From NCBI GenBank assembly GCA_023701435.1, contig JAMPXB010000001.1, positions 62,001-126,000 of the forward strand: a DNA stretch of 64,000 bases, given 5' to 3'. This DNA is from Bacteriovoracaceae bacterium (GTDB lineage: Bacteria > Bdellovibrionota > Bacteriovoracia > Bacteriovoracales > Bacteriovoracaceae). The notes beneath the pieces were generated by a model. It saw only the letters and a list, made by a program, of their open reading frames with translations. It made no database searches and was not told the origin of the DNA. Positions 44,184 to 51,266 of the stretch are shown piece after piece. How positions within the stretch are numbered: position 1 is the stretch's first letter; each line of letters starts with the position of its first letter. Position numbers and translations under genes: made by a program.

Positions 44184-44951
44184 TTACATCCTGAGTTCTT
44201 TTTCAAATATTGTGGCGAGTTTTTTTAACTTATCAACCATTTCATTAAATTGCGGAATGTTGAGCGCTTGCTGGCCGTCAGAGAGGGCACAAGCTGGTTC
44301 CGGATGCACTTCCACCATCAGACCATCGGCCCCTGCCGCTACTGCGGCATAAGCAGCATCTGCCACATAAGGGGTTAGTCCCATACTGTGCGAAGGATCC
44401 ACCAAAACTTTGAAGGGAGTATTTTTCTTTAAGTAAATAACGGAACCAAGATCCAGAAGATTTCTAAGTTTGTTATCAAATGAGCGAACTCCTCTCTCAC
44501 AGAGGATGATATTCTTCTCACCTAGGTTGAAAAGATACTCAGCTGCTCCTAACCACTCCGAAATGGTGGCGCTAAAGGCGCGCTTCAAAATCACCGGACG
44601 GTTATAGCGCGAGAGCTCTTTTAAGAGTTCATAGTTATACATGTTACGGGCACCCACCTGGAATACCGAAGTAACCGGCAAGAGGGTTTCAATCTGACGG
44701 GCATCGGTGACTTCAGTGATAAAATCAAAAGGGATTTCCTGCTTGAGTTTTTTTACCACTTCCAAGCCTTCATCTCCCAGACCCTGGAAAGATTTGGCGT
44801 TAGTACGCATCTTATGAATTCCACCTCGAATAAGAGTAGGGCGATTTTCATTGGTTAGAATTGTCCGTAATTGTGATTCTGATTCCACGGCACAGGGGCC
44901 AGCAATCAAAAAAAGTTCATTGGGACGAAAATTTAAAGCATTAGTTTCCAT
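44184..44951 (-). CDS. aroF: 3-Deoxy-7-phosphoheptulonate synthase (DAHP synthase, class I-beta)
   Basis: 255 residues, a TIM barrel without the regulatory domain found on many DAHP synthases. LIAGPCAVES is the start of the fold, then RGGIHKMRTNAKSFQGLG, QVGARNMYNYELL, ILKRAFSATISEWLGAAEY, ILCERGVRSF, VDPSHSMGL and VEVHPEPACALSDGQQAL. It commits PEP and erythrose-4-phosphate to chorismate, which MenF in the same operon consumes. First gene of the men operon. Confidence 0.93.
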   Translation of the reverse strand: METNALNFRPNELFLIAGPCAVESESQLRTILTNENRPTLIRGGIHKMRTNAKSFQGLGDEGLEVVKKLKQEIPFDFITEVTDARQIETLLPVTSVFQVGARNMYNYELLKELSRYNRPVILKRAFSATISEWLGAAEYLFNLGEKNIILCERGVRSFDNKLRNLLDLGSVIYLKKNTPFKVLVDPSHSMGLTPYVADAAYAAVAAGADGLMVEVHPEPACALSDGQQALNIPQFNEMVDKLKKLATIFEKELRM

Positions 44952-45122
44952 AAAAAATTTTGGACCTTACAGGGGTCACGAACTCACTTGGAAAGAGTGT
45001 GAAATGAATAACACAGGTGTAACCAATTTTACTCTTAATGGAAAGCGTAATCGTGCCCATTTTCCCTAGACATATTCATTCTTGGTGAGCTATCCATTTG
45101 TTTTAACTTCAATTGGATTTAT
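44952..45122. promoter_or_regulatory. Divergent control region of the men operon and the SPOUT gene
   Basis: 171 nt with no gene of its own. A near-perfect inverted repeat TAACAC-AG-GTGTAA lies at 45008-45021 and could be an operator. I see no convincing -35/-10 pair on either strand. No ribosome-binding site precedes the ATG at 45123. Confidence 0.35.
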
Positions 45123-45698
45123 ATGTCATTTCCTGTTCCTTGTTACATTGGTTTGGTTCATGGACCTATTCGCTCTAAAGATGGTTCCGAGATCACTACT
45201 TCGGTCACAAATCTGGATATCCATGATATTGCCCGTACCGCCCGAACGTTCGGATTTAAACGATATTTCTTGATCACACCGATCAAGAACCAGCAGGCGA
45301 TGGTAAAAAAAATTCTGGGATTCTGGGAGACCGATTCTGGTTTGATTTATAATCCTGATCGAAAAAATGCCCTGGCGGAAGCCGAGGTTATTGATTCTAT
45401 AGAGATGGCGATCCAGGAGATCACCAGAATTGAAGGAAAGAAGCCGTGCGTTGTTGTGACTGGGGCCAATTTCGAATCCTATGATGGCAAAGAAAAAGAG
45501 CTGATGCAAAAGTTACAGCTTGACGGTAACCCTATGTTCTTGTTATTTGGTACAGGATGGGGATTAACCGCTCCGGTTGTTGAACAGGCCGATTTTCGGC
45601 TAGAGCCTATATTTGGCATAGCAGATGACGGATATAATCATCTGTCTGTTCGTTCAGCAGTTGCAATTTATTGTGACCGACTGGCCAGGAGCCTCTGA
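45123..45698 (+). CDS. SPOUT-class RNA methyltransferase (TM1570-like family)
   Basis: 191 residues. YIGLVHGPIRSKDGSEITTS opens the protein, then LDIHDIARTARTFGFKRYFL, ANFESYDGKEKELMQKL and FLLFGTGWGLTAPVVEQADF. The end (GYNHLSVRSAVAIYCDRL) is the trefoil-knot segment. These features match the small predicted RNA methyltransferase family whose genes usually sit between trmD and rplS. Here rplS follows after 68 nt but trmD is 17 kb away. The RNA substrate is not known from sequence. Confidence 0.85.
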   Translation: MSFPVPCYIGLVHGPIRSKDGSEITTSVTNLDIHDIARTARTFGFKRYFLITPIKNQQAMVKKILGFWETDSGLIYNPDRKNALAEAEVIDSIEMAIQEITRIEGKKPCVVVTGANFESYDGKEKELMQKLQLDGNPMFLLFGTGWGLTAPVVEQADFRLEPIFGIADDGYNHLSVRSAVAIYCDRLARSL

Positions 45699-45766
45699 TC
45701 CTATAATATTTTTCCTTCCCTCTGGTCCCAGGTGTGACGAATGGAAGGCTCGTTTGTGAGGACGTT

Positions 45767-46126
45767 ATGAATTTGATCGATGTTGTTGAAAAGAACTACG
45801 CAAACCCAAACTCTTCAAAAATCTCTGGTTTCAGAACTGGTGATACAATTGAAGTTGCTGTTCGAATCAAAGAAGGCGAAAAGACTCGTATTCAGAATTT
45901 CCAAGGTACATGCATTGCCATGAAACACCCTGGTCAAATGAATGGTCACTTCCGCGTTCGTAAGATTTCTGACGGCGTAGGTGTTGAGCGCGTTTTCCCA
46001 TTCCATTCGCCGGCAGTTGAAGGTGTCAAGATTATCTCTAAAGGTAAATCTCGTCGCGCTAAACACAACTACCTTCGTACTAGAACTGGTAAAGCAGCTC
46101 GCGTTGCTGTTGATTACTCTCGTTAA
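45767..46126 (+). CDS. rplS: 50S ribosomal protein bL19
   Basis: 119 residues. FRTGDTIEVAVRIKEGEKTR, FQGTCIAMKHPG, FRVRKISDGVGVERVFPFHS and the basic end KSRRAKHNYLRTRTGKAARV are the L19 landmarks. GAGG precedes the ATG at 45767; the in-frame GTG at 45734 would add 11 unrelated residues. A leader stem (CCTTCC with GGAAGG, about 45713-45747) lies just upstream and could be regulatory. Confidence 0.96.
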   Translation: MNLIDVVEKNYANPNSSKISGFRTGDTIEVAVRIKEGEKTRIQNFQGTCIAMKHPGQMNGHFRVRKISDGVGVERVFPFHSPAVEGVKIISKGKSRRAKHNYLRTRTGKAARVAVDYSR

Positions 46127-46148
46127 TCAAAAAAACGGATTCAAAAGC

Positions 46149-46181
46149 AGAAAGGCCCCGAAAGGGGCCTTTCGTTTTTTG
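46149..46181 (+). terminator. Intrinsic terminator after rplS
   Basis: A perfect 10-bp stem GAAAGGCCCC / GGGGCCTTTC with a GAAA tetraloop, followed by GTTTTTT. The next gene starts only 11 nt later, so its expression needs read-through or an internal promoter. Confidence 0.92.
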
Positions 46182-46191
46182 TGGGGTTCTC

Positions 46192-46857
46192 TTGAATTTC
46201 GTCTTCCTGCTCTTTCTTCTAATTCCACTTTCTTATGCACAGATAACCAAAAAACTTCCAACCGAACAGATCGCTCCATCGACATCAAAACATCTAAGGC
46301 AAGAGTCTCTGGGCTCAGTGATGATCGGCTATCAGTTTTTTGGTACGTGGCTGCCTTCGAAAAAAACGATTTCTTATACACATATTTTTAATGAAGAGTG
46401 GTCACTCGAGGGTGAGTACTCCTGGTCCACTATCAGTTTTCCTGTCGTCGGCATCGACTTAGGAGAGATTAAAGAACAAAGATACACTCTTCAGGCACGC
46501 CGTTACATGGGAAACTCCTTTCATCTCACTTTCGGAGCTGTTTTAAGTGAATTTAGGGCACGACTGGGTAGTGATTTCCTGGATGATATGGGAAATGAAA
46601 TCACCTCCGATTTTAAAGTTGAGAACATCGGGCTTACAGCGGGGATAGGTAACAGATGGCAATGGCAAAACGGTGTGACAGTGGGAATCGACTGGTTTCG
46701 CATGAATATGCCACTCTTTGAGACCGAGCTTGATGACAATGTCCTGAAGTCTATTCCTGGCAGTGAAGATCAGGATGAAGTGGAGAAAGTCATCAGGGTC
46801 TTTAATCATCTTCCTTCCTTCGTGGTGTTGGGAGTAAATGTCGGTTATACATTCTAG
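46192..46857 (+). CDS. Predicted outer-membrane protein
   Basis: 221 residues from a TTG codon (GGGG lies 5 nt upstream). Signal peptide MNFVFLLFLLIPLSYA, then alternating beta strands (MIGYQFFGTWLP, TISYTHIFNEEWSLEGEY, TLQARRYMGNSFHLTFGAVL, LTAGIGNRWQWQNGVTVGID) and an aromatic C-terminus (VLGVNVGYTF). It sits between rplS and rnhB, which normally adjoin, so it interrupts a conserved neighbourhood. No family recognised. Confidence 0.68.
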   Translation: MNFVFLLFLLIPLSYAQITKKLPTEQIAPSTSKHLRQESLGSVMIGYQFFGTWLPSKKTISYTHIFNEEWSLEGEYSWSTISFPVVGIDLGEIKEQRYTLQARRYMGNSFHLTFGAVLSEFRARLGSDFLDDMGNEITSDFKVENIGLTAGIGNRWQWQNGVTVGIDWFRMNMPLFETELDDNVLKSIPGSEDQDEVEKVIRVFNHLPSFVVLGVNVGYTF

Positions 46858-46892
46858 ACGAAAAGAGTCGATTTATTGTATCAACAGCTTAA

Positions 46893-47591
46893 ATGCTGGA
46901 ACTAAAACTTATTTCTGAATATCCTCAAGAGATTCTTGCCACTGATGAAGTGGGCCGGGGTCCACTTGGTGGGCCTGTCGTGGTCGGTGCCATTCGTCTT
47001 TTTAGTGAAGACAAAGAGGCCTTAAAAAATCTGTTAAAATTTCTAAAAACCAAGGGCATCAAAGACTCCAAAAAATTGTCTTCCCAGGATAGACTGGCCG
47101 TTTTAAAAAAACTCGGCATCTCATTAAGCCCTTTCAAGCAAAAAGAAGTGATCAGCTTCAAAGGAATTGAGATTAGTTACATTACCTGGGACATTGATAA
47201 TGAAATCATTGATCAGGAAAACATTCTCGCTGCTAGTTTGCGTGGGATGAGAGAGGCGTCGGAGTCACTTTCAAAAGCGAAAAAAAATCAGACGACAGTT
47301 TTGATTGATGGCCATATGAAACTGCGCTGGGGCAAAAAAGAATCTCCCTGGAATGAAATACCGGTTGTAAAAGGGGACACAAAATCAGTCCTGATCGGTC
47401 TGGCTTCCATTATCGCCAAAGAAAAGCGTGATGCTTTCATGAGAGATATGCATGAGCTTTATCCCCAATACGGATTTGGTAAGCACTTCGGTTATCCAAC
47501 CAAAGAACACCGACTGGCCATCGAAGAGCATGGCCCCTGTCCGATCCACCGAAAAACTTTCAAAGGCGTCAAAGAATTCGTCCGGGCTTAA
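46893..47591 (+). CDS. rnhB: Ribonuclease HII, canonical copy
   Basis: 232 residues. DEVGRGPLGGPVVVGAI holds Asp18, Glu19 and the intact GRG motif (21-23) that recognises the RNA-DNA junction. Further acidic residues are Asp139 in LIDGHMKL and Asp180 in IIAKEKRD. KDSKKLSS and YGFGKHFGYPTKEH are other family motifs. It removes ribonucleotides from DNA. Long charged insertions distinguish it from E. coli RNase HII. The paralogue at 47910 is about 60 percent identical by eye. Confidence 0.93.
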   Translation: MLELKLISEYPQEILATDEVGRGPLGGPVVVGAIRLFSEDKEALKNLLKFLKTKGIKDSKKLSSQDRLAVLKKLGISLSPFKQKEVISFKGIEISYITWDIDNEIIDQENILAASLRGMREASESLSKAKKNQTTVLIDGHMKLRWGKKESPWNEIPVVKGDTKSVLIGLASIIAKEKRDAFMRDMHELYPQYGFGKHFGYPTKEHRLAIEEHGPCPIHRKTFKGVKEFVRA

Positions 47592-47598
47592 GCTGGAG

Positions 47599-47865
47599 GT
47601 GAAGTTCTCTCTGTCCTTTCATGCACAAGGAACTGCACTGCTGGTTTCACCTCAGCTTCTCAGAAGTAGATCGCTCGGCCAAATTGATTTGGCCCGAATC
47701 CGAAAAGATAAAGATGGCTGGCTTCTGGAAATTGCAGAAGTCAAAAGTTCCGAAGTCGGGGAAGAACAATTCCTGCGCTTTCAAAAATCCCGACTGATGA
47801 ATGCTCAAAAATTTCTGGCAGGATTATTCGGGCACCGCTCAAAACTCATACGGCTGGTCGGATAA
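47599..47865 (+). CDS. Short YraN-like (UPF0102) PD-(D/E)xK protein
   Basis: 88 residues from the GTG at 47599, 7 nt after rnhB, with GGAGG overlapping the start. The core LGQIDLARIRKDKDGWLLEI followed by AEVKSSEVG reproduces the GEIDL...FVEVK pattern of the YraN endonuclease-like fold (Asp, then Glu-x-Lys). The first 20 residues are shorter than usual; full YraN proteins are about 120 residues. rnhB-yraN adjacency is common. The frame is open upstream inside rnhB, so a longer form is possible but its residues do not look coding. Confidence 0.7.
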   Translation: MKFSLSFHAQGTALLVSPQLLRSRSLGQIDLARIRKDKDGWLLEIAEVKSSEVGEEQFLRFQKSRLMNAQKFLAGLFGHRSKLIRLVG

Positions 47866-47909
47866 TTTTTTTTAACTTTCACTCTCAAAACTACGTTATA
47901 AGTTTAAGG

Positions 47910-48635
47910 ATGATCGAATTAAAGCTTATTTCCGATTTCCCTCAGGAGATCATTGCCGTCGATGAAGTAGGTCGCTCTCCTCTTAGTGGACCAGTGGTCA
48001 TCGGGGCCATCCGGGTGCTGGTTGCAGATCATCAGTCCCTCATCACACTGCTCAGATCTCTGCGCCGGAATGGAGTCAAAGACTCCAAACTTTTAAGTTC
48101 AGCGAGCAGGAAACTGCTCCTGGAAAAATTTCAAATAATACAAATCCCTTTTCGCCAGAAAGGTGCCTTCTATTGGAAAGGGCTGGAGATCAATTTTGTG
48201 ACATGGGAGATGGATCATGAAGTGATCGACTCGGAAAATATTTTTCAGACCTCCATGAGAGGGATGAAAGAGGCGGCGCAATTTTTGAGTAGTAGTGACA
48301 AGACTCGAACGACGGTCTTGATTGATGGGCACATGAAGTTTCGTTGGAAGAGTGAGGCGGAAGCCTGGAAGGAGATCGCCATCATAAAAGGGGATGTGAA
48401 GTCTTCACTGATAGGACTGGCGGCAATTATGGCGAAAGAAAAGCGTGATGATTTGATGAGACAGATGCACGAGCTCTATCCCCACTATGGATTTCAAACA
48501 AATTTTGGATACCCCACCCGGGAGCATCGCCTGGCGATTGAAGAACATGGCCCTTGTCCCATTCATCGCAAGACTTTTAATAAAGTTAAAGAGTTTATAC
48601 ATCTCATGAAAAATAAAACCGAAGAAGTCGGATAA
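47910..48635 (+). CDS. Second ribonuclease HII-like gene with altered GRG motif
   Basis: 241 residues, clearly a tandem duplicate of the 46893 rnhB. Asp18, Glu19, the Asp in LIDGHMKF and the Asp in MAKEKRDD are kept. The junction-recognition motif reads GRS (Ser23) instead of GRG, the DSKKLS motif is DSKLLS, and ASI is AAI. The C-terminal HRLAIEEHGPCPIHRKTF is shared exactly with copy 1. The enzyme may still bind and cut but with changed specificity. AAGGATG provides the start signal. Confidence 0.85.
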   Translation: MIELKLISDFPQEIIAVDEVGRSPLSGPVVIGAIRVLVADHQSLITLLRSLRRNGVKDSKLLSSASRKLLLEKFQIIQIPFRQKGAFYWKGLEINFVTWEMDHEVIDSENIFQTSMRGMKEAAQFLSSSDKTRTTVLIDGHMKFRWKSEAEAWKEIAIIKGDVKSSLIGLAAIMAKEKRDDLMRQMHELYPHYGFQTNFGYPTREHRLAIEEHGPCPIHRKTFNKVKEFIHLMKNKTEEVG

Positions 48636-48679
48636 CTGTTTTTTTTGCAAAAAATACAAAGATTCATTACTCTTAAAGT

Positions 48680-49159
48680 ATGAAAAAATCTTTATGCACA
48701 CTTCTGGTTGTTCTGTTCACCCTTACGATGATTAAGCCCAATGAGGCCCGCGCTGAAATCCCTGTTAAGACCAAGGCTTTCTTGACGATCGTCGGTTATG
48801 GAGCGGCCGGTGGTGCTATCTTAGGTGCGGCCTCTCTGGCCTTTGGTGGATCGAGCAGAAATATCGCTCAGGGTGCTTCCTTGGGTCTTTATGCCGGGAT
48901 TTTATTCGGAACCTATGTCCTGGTGTCACATCACCAAAAGCGCTATGGCAGTTACGACGACAGTTCTTCTCCTTATCAGGAAGCAAACGATATCTATAGT
49001 GATGAATACCGCGAAGACGAGGGTGGGTCGAGTTCTGACTCTAATGGACGCGATGGATTCTTTGATCGTTTTCAAGTGATGCAGCAGAAGTTTGGTGGCA
49101 AAAAAAGAGGAAGCCAGATGCCTCCTCTTCAAATCAACTTACTGCAATATCATTTTTAG
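48680..49159 (+). CDS. Small Gly-rich membrane protein of unknown function
   Basis: 159 residues. Signal peptide (MKKSLCTLLVVLFTLTMI, cleavage after EARA), then a glycine-zipper-like hydrophobic stretch (VGYGAAGGAILGAASLAFGG, then GASLGLYAGILFGTYVLV) and an acidic, Ser/Asp-rich tail ending in INLLQYHF. Glycine zippers occur in outer- and inner-membrane insertion proteins. No family recognised. The 3' end overlaps the convergent STAS gene by 4 nt. Confidence 0.65.
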   Translation: MKKSLCTLLVVLFTLTMIKPNEARAEIPVKTKAFLTIVGYGAAGGAILGAASLAFGGSSRNIAQGASLGLYAGILFGTYVLVSHHQKRYGSYDDSSSPYQEANDIYSDEYREDEGGSSSDSNGRDGFFDRFQVMQQKFGGKKRGSQMPPLQINLLQYHF

Positions 49160-49551
49160 TTTTCAAAAGTCTGATTGCGATTTCCGAATCTCGTGTTGAG
49201 ATTATCGATCTCGTCATTGTCGAAGTTCATGAGTTCGGCCACATAATCGGCTTCGTTTATTGATAAGAGACGAAAAATCTTTAAGAATTCCGGCTTAACA
49301 TTGGAAAGACTCACATTGGCCTTGCGGCTTTCCTTGATAAATTTAACTGTTTCCACAAAATGACAAATTCCTGAAGAACCCACAAAATCAATGGCGCCAA
49401 GATCAATGGTGATTTCGGAGTTAGGGTTAGAATTGGCGATATTTTGAAGCTCATTTCTTAGGGGAAGTGAATGATCGTAGTTTAAATCCCCTTGCATATG
49501 AACGATAATGTTTCCATTAGCGTCTCTTAGAACATTGGCCTTCATACTCAT
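49156..49551 (-). CDS. STAS-domain protein, anti-sigma factor antagonist type
   Basis: 131 residues forming one STAS domain: VLRDANGNIIVHMQGDLNYD, EITIDLGAIDFVGSSGICHF with candidate phospho-Ser residues, and KANVSLSNVKPEFLKIFRLL. Such proteins relay kinase signals to sigma factors or other regulators. AAGGAG lies 7 nt before the chosen ATG at 49551; a longer reading starts 16 codons earlier without support. No anti-sigma kinase or sigma factor is nearby. Confidence 0.85.
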   Translation of the reverse strand: MSMKANVLRDANGNIIVHMQGDLNYDHSLPLRNELQNIANSNPNSEITIDLGAIDFVGSSGICHFVETVKFIKESRKANVSLSNVKPEFLKIFRLLSINEADYVAELMNFDNDEIDNLNTRFGNRNQTFEN

Positions 49552-49628
49552 GGGGTAACTCCTTTTGGGTGGGTTGGCGATTCGCCAGTACTTGGTCATT
49601 TTAGCATGAGACTTAAAAGGGGTTTAGA

Positions 49629-50450
49629 GTGGGAAAAATTATTCTCTTAAATACGCCAATCGGTAATCTCGGGGATCTTACTCCCAGAGTTTCGGAGGCC
49701 TTGAAAGGCGGTACCCAGTTTGCCGTGGAAGATACTCGGGTATTCAAAGATCTTTTAAGTCATCTTGGAATCAGCTTGGTGGGGAAAAGAATCGTTTCTC
49801 TGCATGATCAATCGGAAAGTGGGCAAGTGGAAAAACTCATTGAAATGGCCCGCCATGAAGACCTCTATGTGGCCTCAGAAGCTGGTAGTCCCATTGTCTC
49901 AGATCCGGCCTATCCTTTAGTAGTCGCGGCCTATGAAAACGACATTAAAGTGGAATCCTATTCAGGAGTTTCTTCTCCCATCATGGCACTGGAACTCTCA
50001 GGATTGCCACCCATTCCTTTTCAATTCCATGGGTTTCTTCCCCGAGAAAGCGGTAAAAGGACTAAAATCTTCGCTGAAGTCGGTTACGGAACCCACATAT
50101 TCTTTGAGGCACCTACCAGGGTAGAAGAGACGCTCGATGAGCTGGCGAAGGTGCGTCCAGAGGTGGATGTGGCCATTGTCCGGGAGCTTTCCAAAAAGTT
50201 TGAACAGGTCATGAAGCTCAAGGCCGGTGAGTGGCCTGCCCGTAAGGCCGAGGTTAATTTTAAGGGGGAGTTTATCTTTTTGTTTCATAATAAAGAAAAC
50301 AAAAGCGGTCTCTCAAGTGAGCTAAAGAACCTGGCCCAAGAAATTGTCTCCGGGGGTGCCACTCCCAAGCAGCTCTCAAAGCTGTTGGGTGAAATACTTG
50401 ATCGTCCAACTAAAGATATTTACACAGAGCTTAATCGCCAGAAGAGGTAG
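49629..50450 (+). CDS. rsmI: 16S rRNA 2'-O-methyltransferase RsmI
   Basis: 273 residues. ILLNTPIGNLGDLTPR, FAVEDTRVFKDLLSHLG, VASEAGSPIVSDPAYPLV, YSGVSSPIMALELSGL, HGFLPRESGKRTKIF, FFEAPTRVEETL and VAIVRELSKKFEQ follow the RsmI family from start to end. It methylates C1402 of 16S rRNA. GTG start. It is divergent from the STAS gene, with 77 nt between. Confidence 0.94.
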   Translation: MGKIILLNTPIGNLGDLTPRVSEALKGGTQFAVEDTRVFKDLLSHLGISLVGKRIVSLHDQSESGQVEKLIEMARHEDLYVASEAGSPIVSDPAYPLVVAAYENDIKVESYSGVSSPIMALELSGLPPIPFQFHGFLPRESGKRTKIFAEVGYGTHIFFEAPTRVEETLDELAKVRPEVDVAIVRELSKKFEQVMKLKAGEWPARKAEVNFKGEFIFLFHNKENKSGLSSELKNLAQEIVSGGATPKQLSKLLGEILDRPTKDIYTELNRQKR

Positions 50451-50499
50451 GTAAGAAAGAGTAGTTTGAGAATATTTATAAACACTTTACAATAAAATA

Positions 50500-51264
50500 A
50501 TGAAGATACAGGTTCTTGGCGGTCATGGTGGATTAGCAAAGGGATTTTCTACTACATCATTTCTGATCGATGAAAAATTATTAATTGATGCCGGGGCGGT
50601 GGCCGCGACTCTGACTATTGAGCAGCAGACCAATATTGATTTTATTCTGATCTCTCATTGCCACCTGGACCACATTAAAGATCTCGCTTTTATTTCAGAT
50701 AATTGTTTTGGACTTAAAGGAAAACCCTTTGAGGTTTATACACACCAGACAGTAAAACAAATTATCAAAGATCATTTCTTAAATGATATTATCTGGCCTG
50801 ATTTTACCATCTTGCCTAATAAAAATAATCCAACCATTTCGATTAATGCCATAGCGGAAGAAGTGAAATTTTCTCTGGGTGATTATCATATTATTCCGGT
50901 GAAAGTGAATCACGCTCACGATGCCATGGGCTTTATCATAGAGAAGGGTGACTCTGCCGTTCTTTTTACTCTCGACACCGGCCCCACTGAGCGGATCTGG
51001 GAAGTTGCCCGCCAGCAACCCAATCTGAAGGCCATTTTTACTGAAGTCAGTTTTCCCAATCAGTTAAGCAAAGTAGCAGAACTCTCTGATCATCACACTC
51101 CCAAATCCATTGAAAAAGAGATGCTCAAAATGCCTCAGGATATTCCTATCATTCTGACTCATTTGAAGCCCAATTATCAGGATCTCATTTTAAAAGAAAT
51201 GCAGGGGATTGGAAATGGACGCGTAAAAGTCCTTGAACACGACGGCGAAGAATTCAACTTTTAA
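50500..51264 (+). CDS. Metallo-beta-lactamase-fold enzyme, class II cyclic-nucleotide phosphodiesterase type
   Basis: 254 residues. ISHCHLDHIKDL is the zinc motif of the class II cAMP phosphodiesterase branch (HxHLDH). Others are VNHAHDAMGF, LFTLDTGPTE with a metal Asp, and ILTHLKPNYQD near the end. The opening MKIQVLGGHGG is also typical. Substrate cAMP or cGMP is inferred from the family. A broken cNMP-binding gene lies at 2697, but the two are not linked. Confidence 0.8.
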   Translation: MKIQVLGGHGGLAKGFSTTSFLIDEKLLIDAGAVAATLTIEQQTNIDFILISHCHLDHIKDLAFISDNCFGLKGKPFEVYTHQTVKQIIKDHFLNDIIWPDFTILPNKNNPTISINAIAEEVKFSLGDYHIIPVKVNHAHDAMGFIIEKGDSAVLFTLDTGPTERIWEVARQQPNLKAIFTEVSFPNQLSKVAELSDHHTPKSIEKEMLKMPQDIPIILTHLKPNYQDLILKEMQGIGNGRVKVLEHDGEEFNF

Positions 51265-51266
51265 AT

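Noticed and set aside
44851-45069. 72-codon plus-strand ORF across the aroF start
   Set aside because: Overlaps aroF on the opposite strand and the divergent control region; no ribosome-binding site or homology.
47452-47598. N-terminal extension of the YraN-like gene inside rnhB
   Set aside because: The frame is open but its residues do not resemble the family and the region is already coding for conserved RNase HII sequence.
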